Positions 17,621 through 28,137 of a stretch of DNA of 64,000 nucleotides are shown piece after piece. The notes under the pieces were generated by a model. The model was not told the origin of the DNA and did not search any database. It was given only the letters and a program-made list of their open reading frames with translations. The position numbers were made by a program, and so were the translations under genes. The DNA is taken from positions 62,001 to 126,000 of the forward strand of contig NZ_MZMU01000026.1 of NCBI RefSeq assembly GCF_004123835.1, given 5' to 3'. Position 1 is the stretch's first letter. Each line of letters starts with the position of its first letter. This stretch comes from Rhizobium leguminosarum (lineage in GTDB: Bacteria; Pseudomonadota; Alphaproteobacteria; Rhizobiales; Rhizobiaceae).

Positions 17621-18232
17621 ATGCACTCGTTCCAGCCAGCTCAGACGCAACGACCTGCGCCGCGCCCTGAACAGGGCGTTTTCCAGCGCGTGCCCATCAA
17701 TATGCAGGGCCGGCTGATGCTTGCGAACTACGAGGAATTCGAATGCATGGTGATCGACATGTCGCCTGGCGACATGTACGTCACCTGCCTCGGCCGGCCG
17801 CGCGCCAACGAACGCGTCGTCGCCTATATCGACCATCTCGGCCGCGTCGAAGGTTATGTCCAGACGATCGATGGCCGTGGCTTCACCATGTCGATCAACG
17901 CCACCGACCGGAAACGCGAGAAACTCGCTGCCCAGCTCACCTGGCTTGCCAACAAGCATGAACTCGGCCTGCCCGAGGATCGCCGCCACGACCGTCTGAC
18001 GCCCCGCGACACGAAGACCGAGCTGACGCTCGAGGACGGAACGCGTTATTCCTGCCGCATCATGGACCTTTCGCTGTCGGGCGCCGCCGTCGACGTCGAG
18101 ATGCGCCCGTCGATCGGAACGGCCGTGCGCCTCGGCAACATGCGTGGTCGCGTCGTGCGCCATTTCGTCGAAGGCGTGGCGATCGAATTCCTGTCGATCC
18201 AGTCCCGCGAGACGCTGCGCGAATTCCTTTAG
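17621..18232 (+). CDS. Protein with two PilZ domains
   Basis: This 203-residue protein has two PilZ-like segments. The first (about 22-95: FQRVPINMQGRLMLANYEEFECMVIDMSPGDMYV) lacks the arginine pair. The second (about 120-200) has RRHDRLTPR and then DLSLSGAAV, matching the RxxxR and D/NxSxxG c-di-GMP binding motifs. It is therefore a likely c-di-GMP receptor. The stop codon lies inside the left arm of a long repeat that starts at 18231. Confidence 0.85.
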   Translation: MHSFQPAQTQRPAPRPEQGVFQRVPINMQGRLMLANYEEFECMVIDMSPGDMYVTCLGRPRANERVVAYIDHLGRVEGYVQTIDGRGFTMSINATDRKREKLAAQLTWLANKHELGLPEDRRHDRLTPRDTKTELTLEDGTRYSCRIMDLSLSGAAVDVEMRPSIGTAVRLGNMRGRVVRHFVEGVAIEFLSIQSRETLREFL

Positions 18233-18501
18233 AGCCTTTCCTGGCCAGATTGAAACATTCTGTTGGCTCAAACGGAGTCGGATGGTCGACCGGCCGGCGC
18301 GCGTCGTAGCCAAGCTCTACGGCCAAGCCGGCCGGTCGATCAGCCGGCCCGTTTCAGCCAACCCGAAGGGCCGGGCATCTTTCCGCCGGGATCAGAGGCG
18401 ATCGGCTCGGACGTACCAAGAGGTATGCCCTTCGCCAATCGCCTTTGCCCTGACGAAAACCTGCTCTGGCAGAATGCTTCAAGCTGACCAGGAAAGGCTC
18501 T
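18231..18501. repeat. 271-bp intergenic mosaic repeat with three stems
   Basis: The ends form an inverted pair: 18231-18262 against 18470-18501, 29 of 32 positions complementary. Inside are two more imperfect palindromes: 18263-18298 with 18327-18361, rich in CGGCCGG, and 18396-18417 with 18422-18444. Together they would fold as an outer stem enclosing two hairpins. Large double palindromes are known in rhizobia as RIME elements; whether this belongs to that family I cannot say. It begins within the stop codon of the PilZ gene. Confidence 0.75.
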
Positions 18502-18869
18502 AACAGCTGCGGAAAATGGCGCTGCCTTGCCGGGGATTCCGTGGCGGGGCGCAATTCTCGACGAACTTCCATCGAACGCGGTTGCCAGGTCCGGCTGCGC
18601 CCGGTCAGGTCGTGTTGAAAAGCCGGCACTTCACGGCAAGAGCTTTGCAAGCGGCAACGAATCTGGCTTTGGAAAGCACGCGCGAAACCTGTCGCAAGTC
18701 GTTCCACCCAGTCTGTAGATATTATTATGAGTGGAACAAGCTGCGACACCGATCGGCACCCAATAAGGTTGGGGAAAATGTGCAGTTTTTTGGCCTCGCG
18801 AATGCCTCGCCCGTCATCCCTTCGTCACGGATATAATGGATAAGGCCCGCCTCGATCTCAAGTGCGTCC
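18502..18869. other. Intergenic region before the iminopeptidase gene
   Basis: No gene is seen. An imperfect inverted repeat (TGTCGCAA..GTTCCAC near 18689-18709 with GTGGAAC..GCGACA near 18731-18749) could form a hairpin with an AT-rich loop (ATATTATTAT). The remainder presumably holds the promoter of the gene at 18870. Confidence 0.45.
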
Positions 18870-19844
18870 ATGTCAGCTCTCTATCCCGAAATCGAACCCT
18901 ATGATCATGGCCTGCTCGATACGGGCGATGGCAACCTGATCTACTGGGAGGCCTGTGGCAATCCGGCGGGCAGCCCGGCGCTGGTGCTGCATGGCGGCCC
19001 TGGTTCCGGCTGTTCGACCACGGCGCGGCGCCATTTCGATCCCGATGCCTACCGAATCATTTTGTTCGATCAGCGCAATTGCGGCCGCAGCCTGCCGAGT
19101 GCTGCCGATCCCGAAACCGATCTCTCGCTCAACACCACCTGGCATCTCGTTGCCGATATCGAGCGGCTGCGGTCCTGTCTCGGCATCGACAGCTGGCTGC
19201 TTTTCGGCAGTTCATGGGGTGCGACGCTGGCGCTGGCCTATGCCGAAACCCATCCGGAGCGGGTCGCGGCGATCGTCCTGTCAGGCGTGACCACCACCCG
19301 ACGCTCGGAAATCGACTGGCTCTATCGCGGCATGGCACCGCTCTTTCCGGAGGAATGGCACCGTTTCCGCCAGACGGTTCCTCCTGGCAGGCAGGAACAG
19401 GACGAGGACATGGTTGTCACTTATCATCGTCTCCTCAATGATCCGGATCCGGAGACGCGCTTCAAGGCGGCGCGTGACTGGCATGATTGGGAGGCGGCCT
19501 CGATCCTGCTCGCCGATCCCCAAGGCCGGCCGCGCCGTTGGGCCGATCCCGCCTATTTGCTGACGCGCGCCCGCATCATCACGCACTACTTCACCAACGG
19601 CGCCTGGTTGGAGGACGGCCAACTTTTGAAGAATGCCGTACGGCTCAGCGGCATCCCCGGTATCCTGCTGCAGGGAAGGCTCGACATCGAGGCGCCGCTC
19701 GTCACCGCCTGGGAACTCGCCCGCGCCTGGCCGCAAAGCGAGCTCACCATCCTTCCGCATGCTGCCCATTCCACCGCAAATCCCGATATGAGCGCGGCGA
19801 TTGTCGCTGCCACCGATCGATTTCGCGATTTTCCTCAAAAATAA
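18870..19844 (+). CDS. pip: Proline iminopeptidase
   Basis: This 324-residue alpha/beta hydrolase removes N-terminal proline from peptides. It has the family's oxyanion HGGPGSG (about residue 42), FDQRNCGRS, the nucleophile elbow GSSWGATLALAYAE (about 113), and the late LQGRLDIEAPL and HAAHS around the catalytic Asp and His. Length matches the proteobacterial S33 family. Confidence 0.93.
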   Translation: MSALYPEIEPYDHGLLDTGDGNLIYWEACGNPAGSPALVLHGGPGSGCSTTARRHFDPDAYRIILFDQRNCGRSLPSAADPETDLSLNTTWHLVADIERLRSCLGIDSWLLFGSSWGATLALAYAETHPERVAAIVLSGVTTTRRSEIDWLYRGMAPLFPEEWHRFRQTVPPGRQEQDEDMVVTYHRLLNDPDPETRFKAARDWHDWEAASILLADPQGRPRRWADPAYLLTRARIITHYFTNGAWLEDGQLLKNAVRLSGIPGILLQGRLDIEAPLVTAWELARAWPQSELTILPHAAHSTANPDMSAAIVAATDRFRDFPQK

Positions 19845-20219
19845 TTTTCCCGCCCGCATCGGCGATCTGAGCGATAGACTGTTTTTGAACCGGCCGAATC
19901 GGTCAATTCCGGCGGCATCGATGGCCGGCCGCGCGTCGCCGCAGACTGCCGGCCGGCCGCCGGAATTTAACCGGCTCAACGAAAATCCTTAACATGACGA
20001 CGGCAGCGCAACCTTTTTGCGGGCGAAAGCCTTGTTGTATGGATTAAAATTTTAAGCGAATTCGCGACAAATCCGCATCGAATTTTATGCGCATTCGAAT
20101 CTGTCTTTAGCCAAGCTTTATCGGTATTTGAATCAACTAAGCCTTTAATTATATTGCGTAATTTTGCGTGAGATAAAAACGTCTGTGCCATTGTCACCTC
20201 AACTTACGGGGAGACGGCA
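19845..20219. other. Intergenic region with a palindrome
   Basis: No gene is seen in these 375 bases. A GC-rich inverted repeat (19901-19916 with 19956-19972, core AATTCCGGCGGC / GCCGCCGGAATT) follows the iminopeptidase gene and may terminate it. The right part is AT-rich (20030-20180), unlike its surroundings, and should contain the promoter of the BTLCP gene. Confidence 0.5.
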
Positions 20220-20825
20220 ATGACAACTGCGAATATCCTGAAAGGCGGCCTTCTGGCCGGTGCCATCATGATGGCAATGGCGGGTTCGGGACAGGCGATG
20301 CCCGCCAGCATGGCCCTGGCAGGCAATGCCAGCCCGCCGATCGGACACTACGAATTCTGCAAGGCGAACCCGACGGAATGTGTCGAAGTCGGCGGCGATG
20401 CCGGACCGGCGATCCTCACCGAAGATCGCTGGAAGGAAATTCTCAAGGTCAACTACACGGTCAATTCGACGATTCAGCCGATGACGGATGAGCAGATCTA
20501 CGGTGTCGAAGAGCGCTGGGCCTATCCGCGCACCGTCGGCGACTGCGAGGATTACGCCCTGTTGAAGCGCAAGATGCTGATCGATGACGGTTTCTCGCCG
20601 TCCGACACGCTGATCACCGTCGTGCTGCAGCCGAATGGCGAAGGCCATGCCGTGCTGACGGTCCGCACCGATCATGGCGACTTCATCCTCGACAACATGC
20701 GCAACAAGGTGCTGCTGTGGTCGGATACCGAATACACCTATTTGAAGCGTCAGTCCGCCGACGATCCGGCCCGCTGGTCGAAGCTTCAGGACGGCCGCGC
20801 TGTCGCGGTCGGTAGCGTCAAGTAA
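20220..20825 (+). CDS. Transglutaminase-like cysteine peptidase (BTLCP)
   Basis: This 201-residue exported protein has a signal peptide (LLAGAIMMAMAGSGQAMP) and the bacterial transglutaminase-like cysteine proteinase core: GDCEDYALLKR (catalytic Cys, about residue 103), GHAVLTVRT (His, about 143) and FILDNMR (Asp, about 159). The family includes LapG, which cleaves the adhesin LapA, but LapG-type genes usually sit beside lapD, absent here; rhizobia carry several stand-alone BTLCPs. Probably periplasmic. GGGGAGA lies before the ATG. Confidence 0.9.
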   Translation: MTTANILKGGLLAGAIMMAMAGSGQAMPASMALAGNASPPIGHYEFCKANPTECVEVGGDAGPAILTEDRWKEILKVNYTVNSTIQPMTDEQIYGVEERWAYPRTVGDCEDYALLKRKMLIDDGFSPSDTLITVVLQPNGEGHAVLTVRTDHGDFILDNMRNKVLLWSDTEYTYLKRQSADDPARWSKLQDGRAVAVGSVK

Positions 20826-21172
20826 GAACAGCCTGCCGGCCAACGCCGGCTGCAGCCTGCGGCCCGGTCAGTCCCCGCATCTCGTCCCCGACCGGTGCCC
20901 AAGAGCCGTTCCCGCTGTCCCGGGAACGGCTCGCCCCTTTTCAAGCCTTGCCTCACTAAAGCACATCGCGATCTTTCCGATTCGCTCTTTGCGCTCTAAG
21001 CGTTTGATTTTACGCGTATCGCTATCGCGAAACCGCTGCGCACTTTAGCGCGACAGGCTATAGCATCTTAGCGAATTGTTAACCTTGCCGGTCCGATCAT
21101 GCCGATGAGAATCATCATCGGCACCGGCGGCTCATGTTCTTCCTGCGGCGGACCGAAACGCGAAGAACCGCC
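20826..21172. other. Intergenic region with terminator and repeat-like sequence
   Basis: After the terminator at 20903-20932 lies a stretch at about 20957-21065 with several short GCGATCTTT/CGATTCGC-type near-repeats (TCGCGATC, TATCGCTATCGCGA, TTTAGCGCGAC) and no reading frame. It resembles the decayed intergenic repeats found elsewhere in the window. Confidence 0.45.
20903..20932 (+). terminator. Terminator of the BTLCP gene
   Basis: A 12-bp perfect stem (GAGCCGTTCCCG with CGGGAACGGCTC, six-base loop) is followed by GCCCCTTTT. It lies 78 bases past the stop codon. Confidence 0.85.
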
Positions 21173-21919
21173 ATGAGCCATGCCGCGCACAGCGCACCCG
21201 ACGAGCAGCCGCTTCTTTCCATGGGGTTTCTCCTCCGCACGATGGCGGTGATCGCCGTCCTGGCGGTGCTGACTGTTGCCATCAGCATCGGCGGCCGTTG
21301 GTTCGGCCGGCATATCTCGCTTGCCGGCAATACCGACAGCACGGTTGAAATCAAGCTCGCCATCGGCCGCGACACCGTCAAATTCCCCGAGAATACCATC
21401 CGCTTCCCGAGTCAAAGGCATGAAGGCGCTGCCGAGCGCGTCGATCTCTACCTCGCCTGGCCGGAAATGCAGGGTTACGGCAAGGAAAACCACCTTCGAT
21501 TCGACGATGTCGCCCAATCCTCCGGGCTGATCTTCCTGCAGATCACCCAGAGCACCATGTCGCGCGACATGTCCGGGCGGCTGGAGCCGATCTATTCGCA
21601 TCTGCTCGAAGGACCTGCGGAGCCCTTCCGCGACGGGCTGACGCTGCACCGTCTTCGCGCCGATGCGGGTTACGGCGACGAGGTCCTGCTGACGGCGCCC
21701 GTCAAGGACGGGCCGGATTACGTCGTGCGCTGCATATTGCCTACAGCCCCGGATAAGGCGGCGGGCGGAGATTGTCAGCGCGATATCAAAGTCGGTCGGG
21801 ATCTCAGCGTTCTCTACCGCTTCTCAAGCAGCCATCTCGACGACTGGGAACATATTGATGCCGCTATCCGCACCTTTGTAGACGCGCGTCTTGTGAACCG
21901 TTCTGCGACAACACCCTAA
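21173..21919 (+). CDS. Hypothetical single-pass membrane protein
   Basis: This 248-residue protein has a short cytoplasmic N-terminus, a transmembrane helix at about residues 18-40 (GFLLRTMAVIAVLAVLTVAI) and a periplasmic domain of about 200 residues with two cysteines near the end (CILPT.. and GGDCQRD) that could form a disulfide. I prefer the ATG at 21173 (MSHAAHSAP); an ATG at 21134 adds 13 residues. It resembles conserved hypotheticals of Rhizobiaceae; function unknown. Confidence 0.72.
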   Translation: MSHAAHSAPDEQPLLSMGFLLRTMAVIAVLAVLTVAISIGGRWFGRHISLAGNTDSTVEIKLAIGRDTVKFPENTIRFPSQRHEGAAERVDLYLAWPEMQGYGKENHLRFDDVAQSSGLIFLQITQSTMSRDMSGRLEPIYSHLLEGPAEPFRDGLTLHRLRADAGYGDEVLLTAPVKDGPDYVVRCILPTAPDKAAGGDCQRDIKVGRDLSVLYRFSSSHLDDWEHIDAAIRTFVDARLVNRSATTP

Positions 21920-22053
21920 AATGCTCCCCGGACAGCGAAATAAACGATTCATCATAAACGGATTGGTAACGCCCAACCGGTAATTTTAGAAGATGAGCTG
22001 TGCGGCGGGAGGTGTGCGGTTCCTGCCAAATTCTGAAGTGCCAAATATCTGAA

Positions 22054-23622
22054 ATGCAAGCGAAGAGTGGAATAGTGTCAAGGTCAGTCTCCTCCGTATC
22101 ATCGTCCCGATCCGGCAGCTTTTTCGCAAGGCTGCTGGCGATCCTTTCGGTGGCCGTCACGATCGTCATGGTCGATTCGGTGAATGCCGACGCGGAAGCG
22201 GCAAATCCGAAATATGCAGGCATAGTCGTCGACGCCAAGACCGGCAACGTTCTCTACAGTGAGAACGCCGACCGGCTGCAATACCCCGCTTCCCTGACCA
22301 AGATGATGACCCTCTATATGACCTTCGAGGCATTGGAGCAGGGTCGCATCCGCCTCGATACGCCGGTTCCCTTCTCCGCCCATGCGTCAGCCCAGGCGCC
22401 GACCAAGCTCGGCGTACGCGCCGGCGGTACGATCACCGTCGAACAAGGCATTCTCGGTCTCGTCACCCTGTCGGCCAATGATGCCGCAACGGCGCTCGGC
22501 GAAATGCTGGGCGGCGGCAGCGAGGATCGCTTCGCCCAACTGATGACCGCCAAGGCGCATGCGCTCGGCATGACGCGCACCACTTATCGCAATGCCAACG
22601 GCCTGCCGAATACGGCGCAGATGACGACGGCGCGCGACCAGGCCCGCCTCGGGATCGCCCTTCGCCAGCATTTTCCGCAATATTACGGCTATTTCTCCAC
22701 CCGCGCCTTCAAGTTCGGCAGCCGCACGATCCGCAGCCACAACCGCCTCGTCGGTTCAGTGCGCGGCGTCGACGGAATCAAGACCGGTTACACGCGGGCT
22801 GCCGGTTTCAATCTGGTCAGCTCGGTACAGGTGGACGGCAAGTCGATCGTCGGCGTCGTGATGGGTGGCGCCTCGACGCCCGCCCGCGATGCCCAGATGC
22901 GCAATCTGATCGCCAGCTACCTGCCGAAAGCATCGAGCCGTGGCGGTTCGTCGGCGCTGATCGCTCAGGCAGCCCCTGCCCCGGTGATGATCGTGACGCC
23001 GGCTCCGGTCCAGCCCAAGAAGGCTCAGCAAATGGCGAAGACCATCACCGCAGCGCAGCCGCCGATTTCCGCCGCTGCCGATCTCAGCCTGCCGCACAAA
23101 GGCCCGCTGCCGGATGCGCGCTATCAGGTCGCCGAGACCGAGGTCGCCTATGCCGAGACGGCTGCGCCGAAATCCGACAATCCACTGGTAGCACAGCCGA
23201 TGCCGGCGCCGACCAAGGTCAAGACCATGGCCTTCAAGCCGCAGGCAGCGGTCGCCGCACCAAAGCCGATGCCCGCATCTATGCCGTCGGAACAGGGCGA
23301 TACGTCGGTCGATAACGTCACGACGGCCTCGACCACTCCCTCCCCGACTCGTGCTGCTTCAACCAGCAACGGTCCGACCGGCTGGGTGGTGCAGGTGGGC
23401 GTCTCGCCGAGCCGGCAGATGGCCATGGATCTCCTGGAGGGCGCAAAGAGCAAGGGCGGCAAGGCATTGGCCTCGGCAAAGCCTTTCGCGGTCGCCTACG
23501 CCGCTGGTGGTGACCAGCTTTACCGCGCCCGCTTCGGCGGCTTCGACGATCAGCGCGACGCCGTCAACGCCTGCAAGGCCTTGAAGAAGGCCGGCATCAA
23601 GTGCTGGGCGGCTGCCCAATGA
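22054..23622 (+). CDS. D-alanyl-D-alanine carboxypeptidase with SPOR domain
   Basis: This penicillin-binding protein of about 522 residues trims the terminal D-Ala from peptidoglycan stem peptides. The signal segment is near residues 20-45, the SLTKMM (SxxK) nucleophile near 75, SANDAATA (SxN) near 135 and DGIKTGYTRAAG (KTG) near 240. A Pro/Ala-rich linker (about 300-435) leads to a C-terminal SPOR domain (GWVVQVGVSPSRQMAMDLL), which binds denuded glycan at division sites. The start is uncertain: ATG 22054 is used, with ATG 22000 also open. DacC/PBP5-6 class. Confidence 0.92.
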   Translation: MQAKSGIVSRSVSSVSSSRSGSFFARLLAILSVAVTIVMVDSVNADAEAANPKYAGIVVDAKTGNVLYSENADRLQYPASLTKMMTLYMTFEALEQGRIRLDTPVPFSAHASAQAPTKLGVRAGGTITVEQGILGLVTLSANDAATALGEMLGGGSEDRFAQLMTAKAHALGMTRTTYRNANGLPNTAQMTTARDQARLGIALRQHFPQYYGYFSTRAFKFGSRTIRSHNRLVGSVRGVDGIKTGYTRAAGFNLVSSVQVDGKSIVGVVMGGASTPARDAQMRNLIASYLPKASSRGGSSALIAQAAPAPVMIVTPAPVQPKKAQQMAKTITAAQPPISAAADLSLPHKGPLPDARYQVAETEVAYAETAAPKSDNPLVAQPMPAPTKVKTMAFKPQAAVAAPKPMPASMPSEQGDTSVDNVTTASTTPSPTRAASTSNGPTGWVVQVGVSPSRQMAMDLLEGAKSKGGKALASAKPFAVAYAAGGDQLYRARFGGFDDQRDAVNACKALKKAGIKCWAAAQ

Positions 23623-23735
23623 GCTATTCGATGCTGCCTGCAAGATGGCCGGCGGCATCGGTGACGGCCGGAATCGGTGTTTGCGTTTCCGGCCACCGTT
23701 CTTGAACTCGATCTGTATTGCGTACGGGGAAAACA

Positions 23736-24011
23736 ATGGCGATCAATGAGAATGTTCCGGGAATGCCTTCAGACCGCCGCATGGCGGCCAAGGGGCGCTC
23801 ATCTCTGCATCCGTTGCACGAGGCGGCTTTGCGCCTCGCCGAGATCGGCCTGCAGCGACCGAAGGCGAAGTCTCCGAAGACCCGGGATCTCATCAATCTG
23901 CTGCTGTGCCACGGTGCCCGCGCCTGGCGCTATTCCCAGCCTGAAGCCCGCATCCATCTGCATGTGACCTCGCCGGATGGCAGCGCGCCGGTGCAGCTGC
24001 GCCTGCGCTGA
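23736..24011 (+). CDS. Small basic hypothetical protein
   Basis: This 91-residue protein starts at ATG 23736 after a GGGGA ribosome site. It is basic (AAKGRSSLHPLHEAALRLAEIGLQRPKAKSPKTRD) and shows no recognised domain. The C-terminal half (RIHLHVTSPDGSAPVQLRLR) looks like a strand-turn-strand. It is an independent rhizobial hypothetical by appearance. Confidence 0.65.
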   Translation: MAINENVPGMPSDRRMAAKGRSSLHPLHEAALRLAEIGLQRPKAKSPKTRDLINLLLCHGARAWRYSQPEARIHLHVTSPDGSAPVQLRLR

Positions 24012-24014
24012 ACT

Positions 24015-24059
24015 GCAGAGTGCCGCGCGTCCTTTCAGACGCGCGGGAACGTTCAATCT
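24015..24059. repeat. Type A intergenic palindrome
   Basis: GCGCGTCCTTTCAGACGCGC (24022-24041 region) is an 8-bp-stem palindrome like those near 28086, 40808 and 47366. Here it lies just after a stop codon and could also terminate the gene before it. Confidence 0.55.
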
Positions 24060-24077
24060 CGCTTCGATTTTCGGGGA

Positions 24078-24515
24078 TTAGAGCAGACCAAGGTCGGTAA
24101 GCTCGCGGCGGAGATCCGCGGGCATTTCGGCAATGCCGGCGCCAAGGCTTGTCAGGTCGCGCGGCACGTCGTCCTCAGTGTAATAACGCCAGCCCTGGAA
24201 GGGACGCTTCGGCTGCACTGCCGTCTCAATGACCTCCGGGCCGAGCATCAGGCGGCAGCGTGAAATCCCCTCGCCGTCGGTGAAGGTCTCGATGTCGAGC
24301 AGCTTCTGCCGTGCCTGCACCTGCCCCTTGATCACCCAGTAGAGCGAGCCGCCGTCAAGCAGCTCCTCCATACGCTTCGGCGCCATGCGCGTTGTATGCA
24401 CCGAATGCGGCTCGAGGCCGGCGGCGATGGCACGTAGCGAGCGTTCCGCCACCCATTCGCGCAGATCGTCTATCGAGTCGGCGCCGACACAGAGTTTGAT
24501 GAGATGCAATGCCAT
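24078..24515 (-). CDS. DUF1489 family protein
   Basis: This 145-residue protein matches DUF1489 throughout: MALHLIKLCVGADSIDDLREW, HTTRMAPKRMEELLDGGSLYWVIKG and RPFQGWRYYTEDDVPRDL. The family is confined to alpha-proteobacteria and has no known function, though the compact basic/acidic pattern recalls RNA- or nucleotide-binding lysates only by guess. I start at the ATG at 24515. It follows the L-serine dehydratase gene on the same strand with a 61-base gap. Confidence 0.88.
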   Translation of the reverse strand: MALHLIKLCVGADSIDDLREWVAERSLRAIAAGLEPHSVHTTRMAPKRMEELLDGGSLYWVIKGQVQARQKLLDIETFTDGEGISRCRLMLGPEVIETAVQPKRPFQGWRYYTEDDVPRDLTSLGAGIAEMPADLRRELTDLGLL

Positions 24516-24576
24516 GCTGCCGTTGAAATCCTTTTGGCAGCGAGCGTCAAGCGCCAAGCATGCAGCGTCCACAAAC

Positions 24577-25980
<1,404 letters not shown>

Positions 25981-26337
25981 GGGTGCGCCTTCTGAATACG
26001 AGGATGCAAGCTTAAGCGAGGTCGGTTTCGAATCCGTGCAGCACACCGACATCGCATGGAGCCGGTGCGACATTCCGGCTGCACACTGGAGCGCCGCCTG
26101 TCCAATAGGACGCGCAGGCACTTTGAGTGTGCGCATAATCCTTCCCGAAAATCGAATCCGATTTTCGGGAAGGATTATGCGCTAAATTAAGCGGCCCGCC
26201 TTACCAAGCATTGCTGCATTCAATGAAGCCTATGCGGAGGAAGAACTGGTAGCCTTATCTTGACAGTCTGCACCAACTCCCAATGTCCTGCTGACGTCGA
26301 TGCTAGACGACACCTTGCAGATTGGGAGATTGGACAC
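25981..26337. other. Intergenic region with a perfect palindrome
   Basis: These 357 bases between diverging genes contain the type B palindrome at 26131-26182 and no credible gene. The promoters of the sdaA and VOC genes should lie on either side of it. Confidence 0.5.
26131..26182. repeat. Type B intergenic palindrome, perfect 24-bp stem
   Basis: Positions 26131-26154 are exactly complementary to 26159-26182, with a four-base AATC loop; the inner part is CCCGAAAATCG / CGATTTTCGGG. A shorter copy with the same inner core is at 28138-28183. Confidence 0.85.
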
Positions 26338-26775
26338 ATGGCGCTCAAACGGATGGACAACGTGGGAATCGTCGTCGATGACCTCGAAGAGACGATTGAT
26401 TTCTTTCGCGACCTCGGCCTCGAGCTCGAAGGGCGGGCTGCGATCGAAGGAGAATGGGCTGGACGTGTCACTGGACTGGGCGATCAGCACGTCGAGATTG
26501 CCATGATGCGCACGCCGGACGGCCACAGCCGGCTCGAGCTCTCCCGCTTCCTCAGGCCGCCTGCCGTCGCGGATCACCGCAATGCCCCGGTGAACGCTCT
26601 AGGCTACCTCCGCGTCATGTTCGCCCTTGATGACATCGACGAGACGCTTGAGAGGCTCCGCAAGCGCGGCGTGCAGCTCGTCGGCGAAGTCGTGGACTAT
26701 CAAGACACCTATCGGCTCTGCTACATCCGCGGGCCTGGAGGGCTTCTCATAGGACTCGCCCAAGAACTTAGCTGA
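26338..26775 (+). CDS. VOC (glyoxalase-fold) family protein
   Basis: This 145-residue protein has the paired beta-alpha-beta-beta-beta modules of the vicinal oxygen chelate fold: MDNVGIVVDDLEETIDFFRDLGLELEGRA and GYLRVMFALDDIDETLERLRKRGVQLVGEV, then a terminal RLCYIRGPGGLLIGLAQEL with a glycine in place of the frequent metal glutamate region (GGLLIGLAQE keeps a late Glu). It could be a dioxygenase, lyase or resistance protein; the reaction is unknown. Confidence 0.87.
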   Translation: MALKRMDNVGIVVDDLEETIDFFRDLGLELEGRAAIEGEWAGRVTGLGDQHVEIAMMRTPDGHSRLELSRFLRPPAVADHRNAPVNALGYLRVMFALDDIDETLERLRKRGVQLVGEVVDYQDTYRLCYIRGPGGLLIGLAQELS

Positions 26776-26776
26776 G

Positions 26777-27976
26777 CTATGCGCGAAGCTTCTCGTTGCG
26801 ATCATCTTGAATGACCGTGCCGTCGGTTCCATCCCGGGGTTCGGCCGCCGTTGAGATTTGTCGTTGATCGGCCATGGCTGACGTTGCGCCGCTCAGCAGG
26901 CGCTTTTCGATCTCCTGCAGGTCCAGAATTGCGCGATCCATGTGGTCGGCCGGAGTTTCGCGCGAAACGAGACGCCAGCGATTATCCTGCCATATCAGGA
27001 CCAGCATCCGCCGGCCTGGAACCTCTATCGTCTCGTGGATGAACCATGCCCCGACCACCGCAACGCAAAGCGTCACCAGGATGAGCGCCGGTTCGGGCAT
27101 CAAGGCATCAAAAGTCAGACGCGCCAGGAACATGACGGGGACATGGAAAAGGTAAAGTGAAAAACTGATCTTTCCGAAAAACCGTACTGGTGCAGCTGCC
27201 AGGACACGGGCAGCGATGGGAGGCTGTCGAGCGACAAGCCCGACAATGACGGCTGCGGCCACCGCACTTTGCAGGCCCCAAAATTCAGGGGAAAAGCCGG
27301 GCAAGATATGCCGGTAAGTGAAGAACACCGCCAGAAGGAAAAGCGTTGAAATACCTGTGAGGACAGATGGAACCCATCTGTTCCAGTAGGAATGCATGAT
27401 CCCGGCAAGTGCCCCGAAAAGAAAGTAAGGAAGCTTGGAGACGAGCACTATTCCCGGGCCTGGCAATTCAACCAGGCCATCCACGACGACGGCCACCGTG
27501 AGGCCCACAATCATGCCGCTATGGCGGTGCGGCTGGGTCAAGCAAAGCCACAGGACGGGAAAGAGCAGATAAAACTGGATCTCGGGCGGTATCGACCAGA
27601 AAACACCACTCGAGCCGAGCAGAAAGACATGGCGCACAAAATCCGTGCCGGTAACGATCGGCTGAACAAAATCCAGATTTTGCATGCTCGACAGCATCGC
27701 CACGAGAACGACGGCCGTCAGATAAACCGGATAGATGCGGGCAAAGCGGCTCACAAGAAAATCCAGCACGTTTTCTTTCGTGACCGGCCGTGAGCCGTAG
27801 AGATGAGCCATCAGGAAGCCGCTGAGAGCAAAAAACAAACCGACAGCTTCGTCGCCCATCGTCACGAGATGCGGCGCTGTGATCGGAAAGATAAGGCCAA
27901 TATGGGCTCCAACGACCAGAAGCGCAGCGACACCGCGCAGGCCATCGAGACTGGGAATGTAATCCGGCCGGCTCAT
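26777..27976 (-). CDS. OafA/YrhL-type acyltransferase
   Basis: This 399-residue protein is an acyltransferase-3 membrane protein: MSRPDYIPSLDGLRGVAALLVVGAH (with the usual D-G-LR-A and H), then LFFALSGFLMAHLYGSR and ten or so hydrophobic helices, ending in a polar tail. Such enzymes O-acetylate surface polysaccharides or lipid-linked sugars. Base composition is visibly less GC-rich than its neighbours, and together with the isolated position this suggests acquisition. Its 3' end lies one base from the VOC stop codon. Confidence 0.88.
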   Translation of the reverse strand: MSRPDYIPSLDGLRGVAALLVVGAHIGLIFPITAPHLVTMGDEAVGLFFALSGFLMAHLYGSRPVTKENVLDFLVSRFARIYPVYLTAVVLVAMLSSMQNLDFVQPIVTGTDFVRHVFLLGSSGVFWSIPPEIQFYLLFPVLWLCLTQPHRHSGMIVGLTVAVVVDGLVELPGPGIVLVSKLPYFLFGALAGIMHSYWNRWVPSVLTGISTLFLLAVFFTYRHILPGFSPEFWGLQSAVAAAVIVGLVARQPPIAARVLAAAPVRFFGKISFSLYLFHVPVMFLARLTFDALMPEPALILVTLCVAVVGAWFIHETIEVPGRRMLVLIWQDNRWRLVSRETPADHMDRAILDLQEIEKRLLSGATSAMADQRQISTAAEPRDGTDGTVIQDDRNEKLRA

Positions 27977-28081
27977 GGGTCACTTTTGAATCAGGTTTTC
28001 AGTCCTGAACAATTGGCCATCACGACTTTATAAGCGGTTAACGCGGCGCCCTGCTCGTGCGCCTCTGGATTGCTGTGGCGC

Positions 28082-28127
28082 TAGAGCGCCGTGCGTCCTT
28101 TTCGGACGCACAATGGACACTCTACGC
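28082..28127. repeat. Type A intergenic palindrome
   Basis: Hairpin TGCGTCC-TTTT-CGGACGCA inside a longer unit beginning AGAGCGCC and ending ACACTCTACGCTTTGAATC, the same unit as at 47359-47409. Confidence 0.6.
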
Positions 28128-28137
28128 TTTGAATCTA

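Noticed and set aside
18354..18749. A 131-codon minus-strand frame in the long intergenic region
   Set aside because: It runs through the three-stem repeat and has no ribosome site or family similarity.
23148..23462. Minus-strand frame opposite the linker of the D,D-carboxypeptidase
   Set aside because: Low-complexity Ala/Gly/Val shadow of the Pro/Ala-rich linker.
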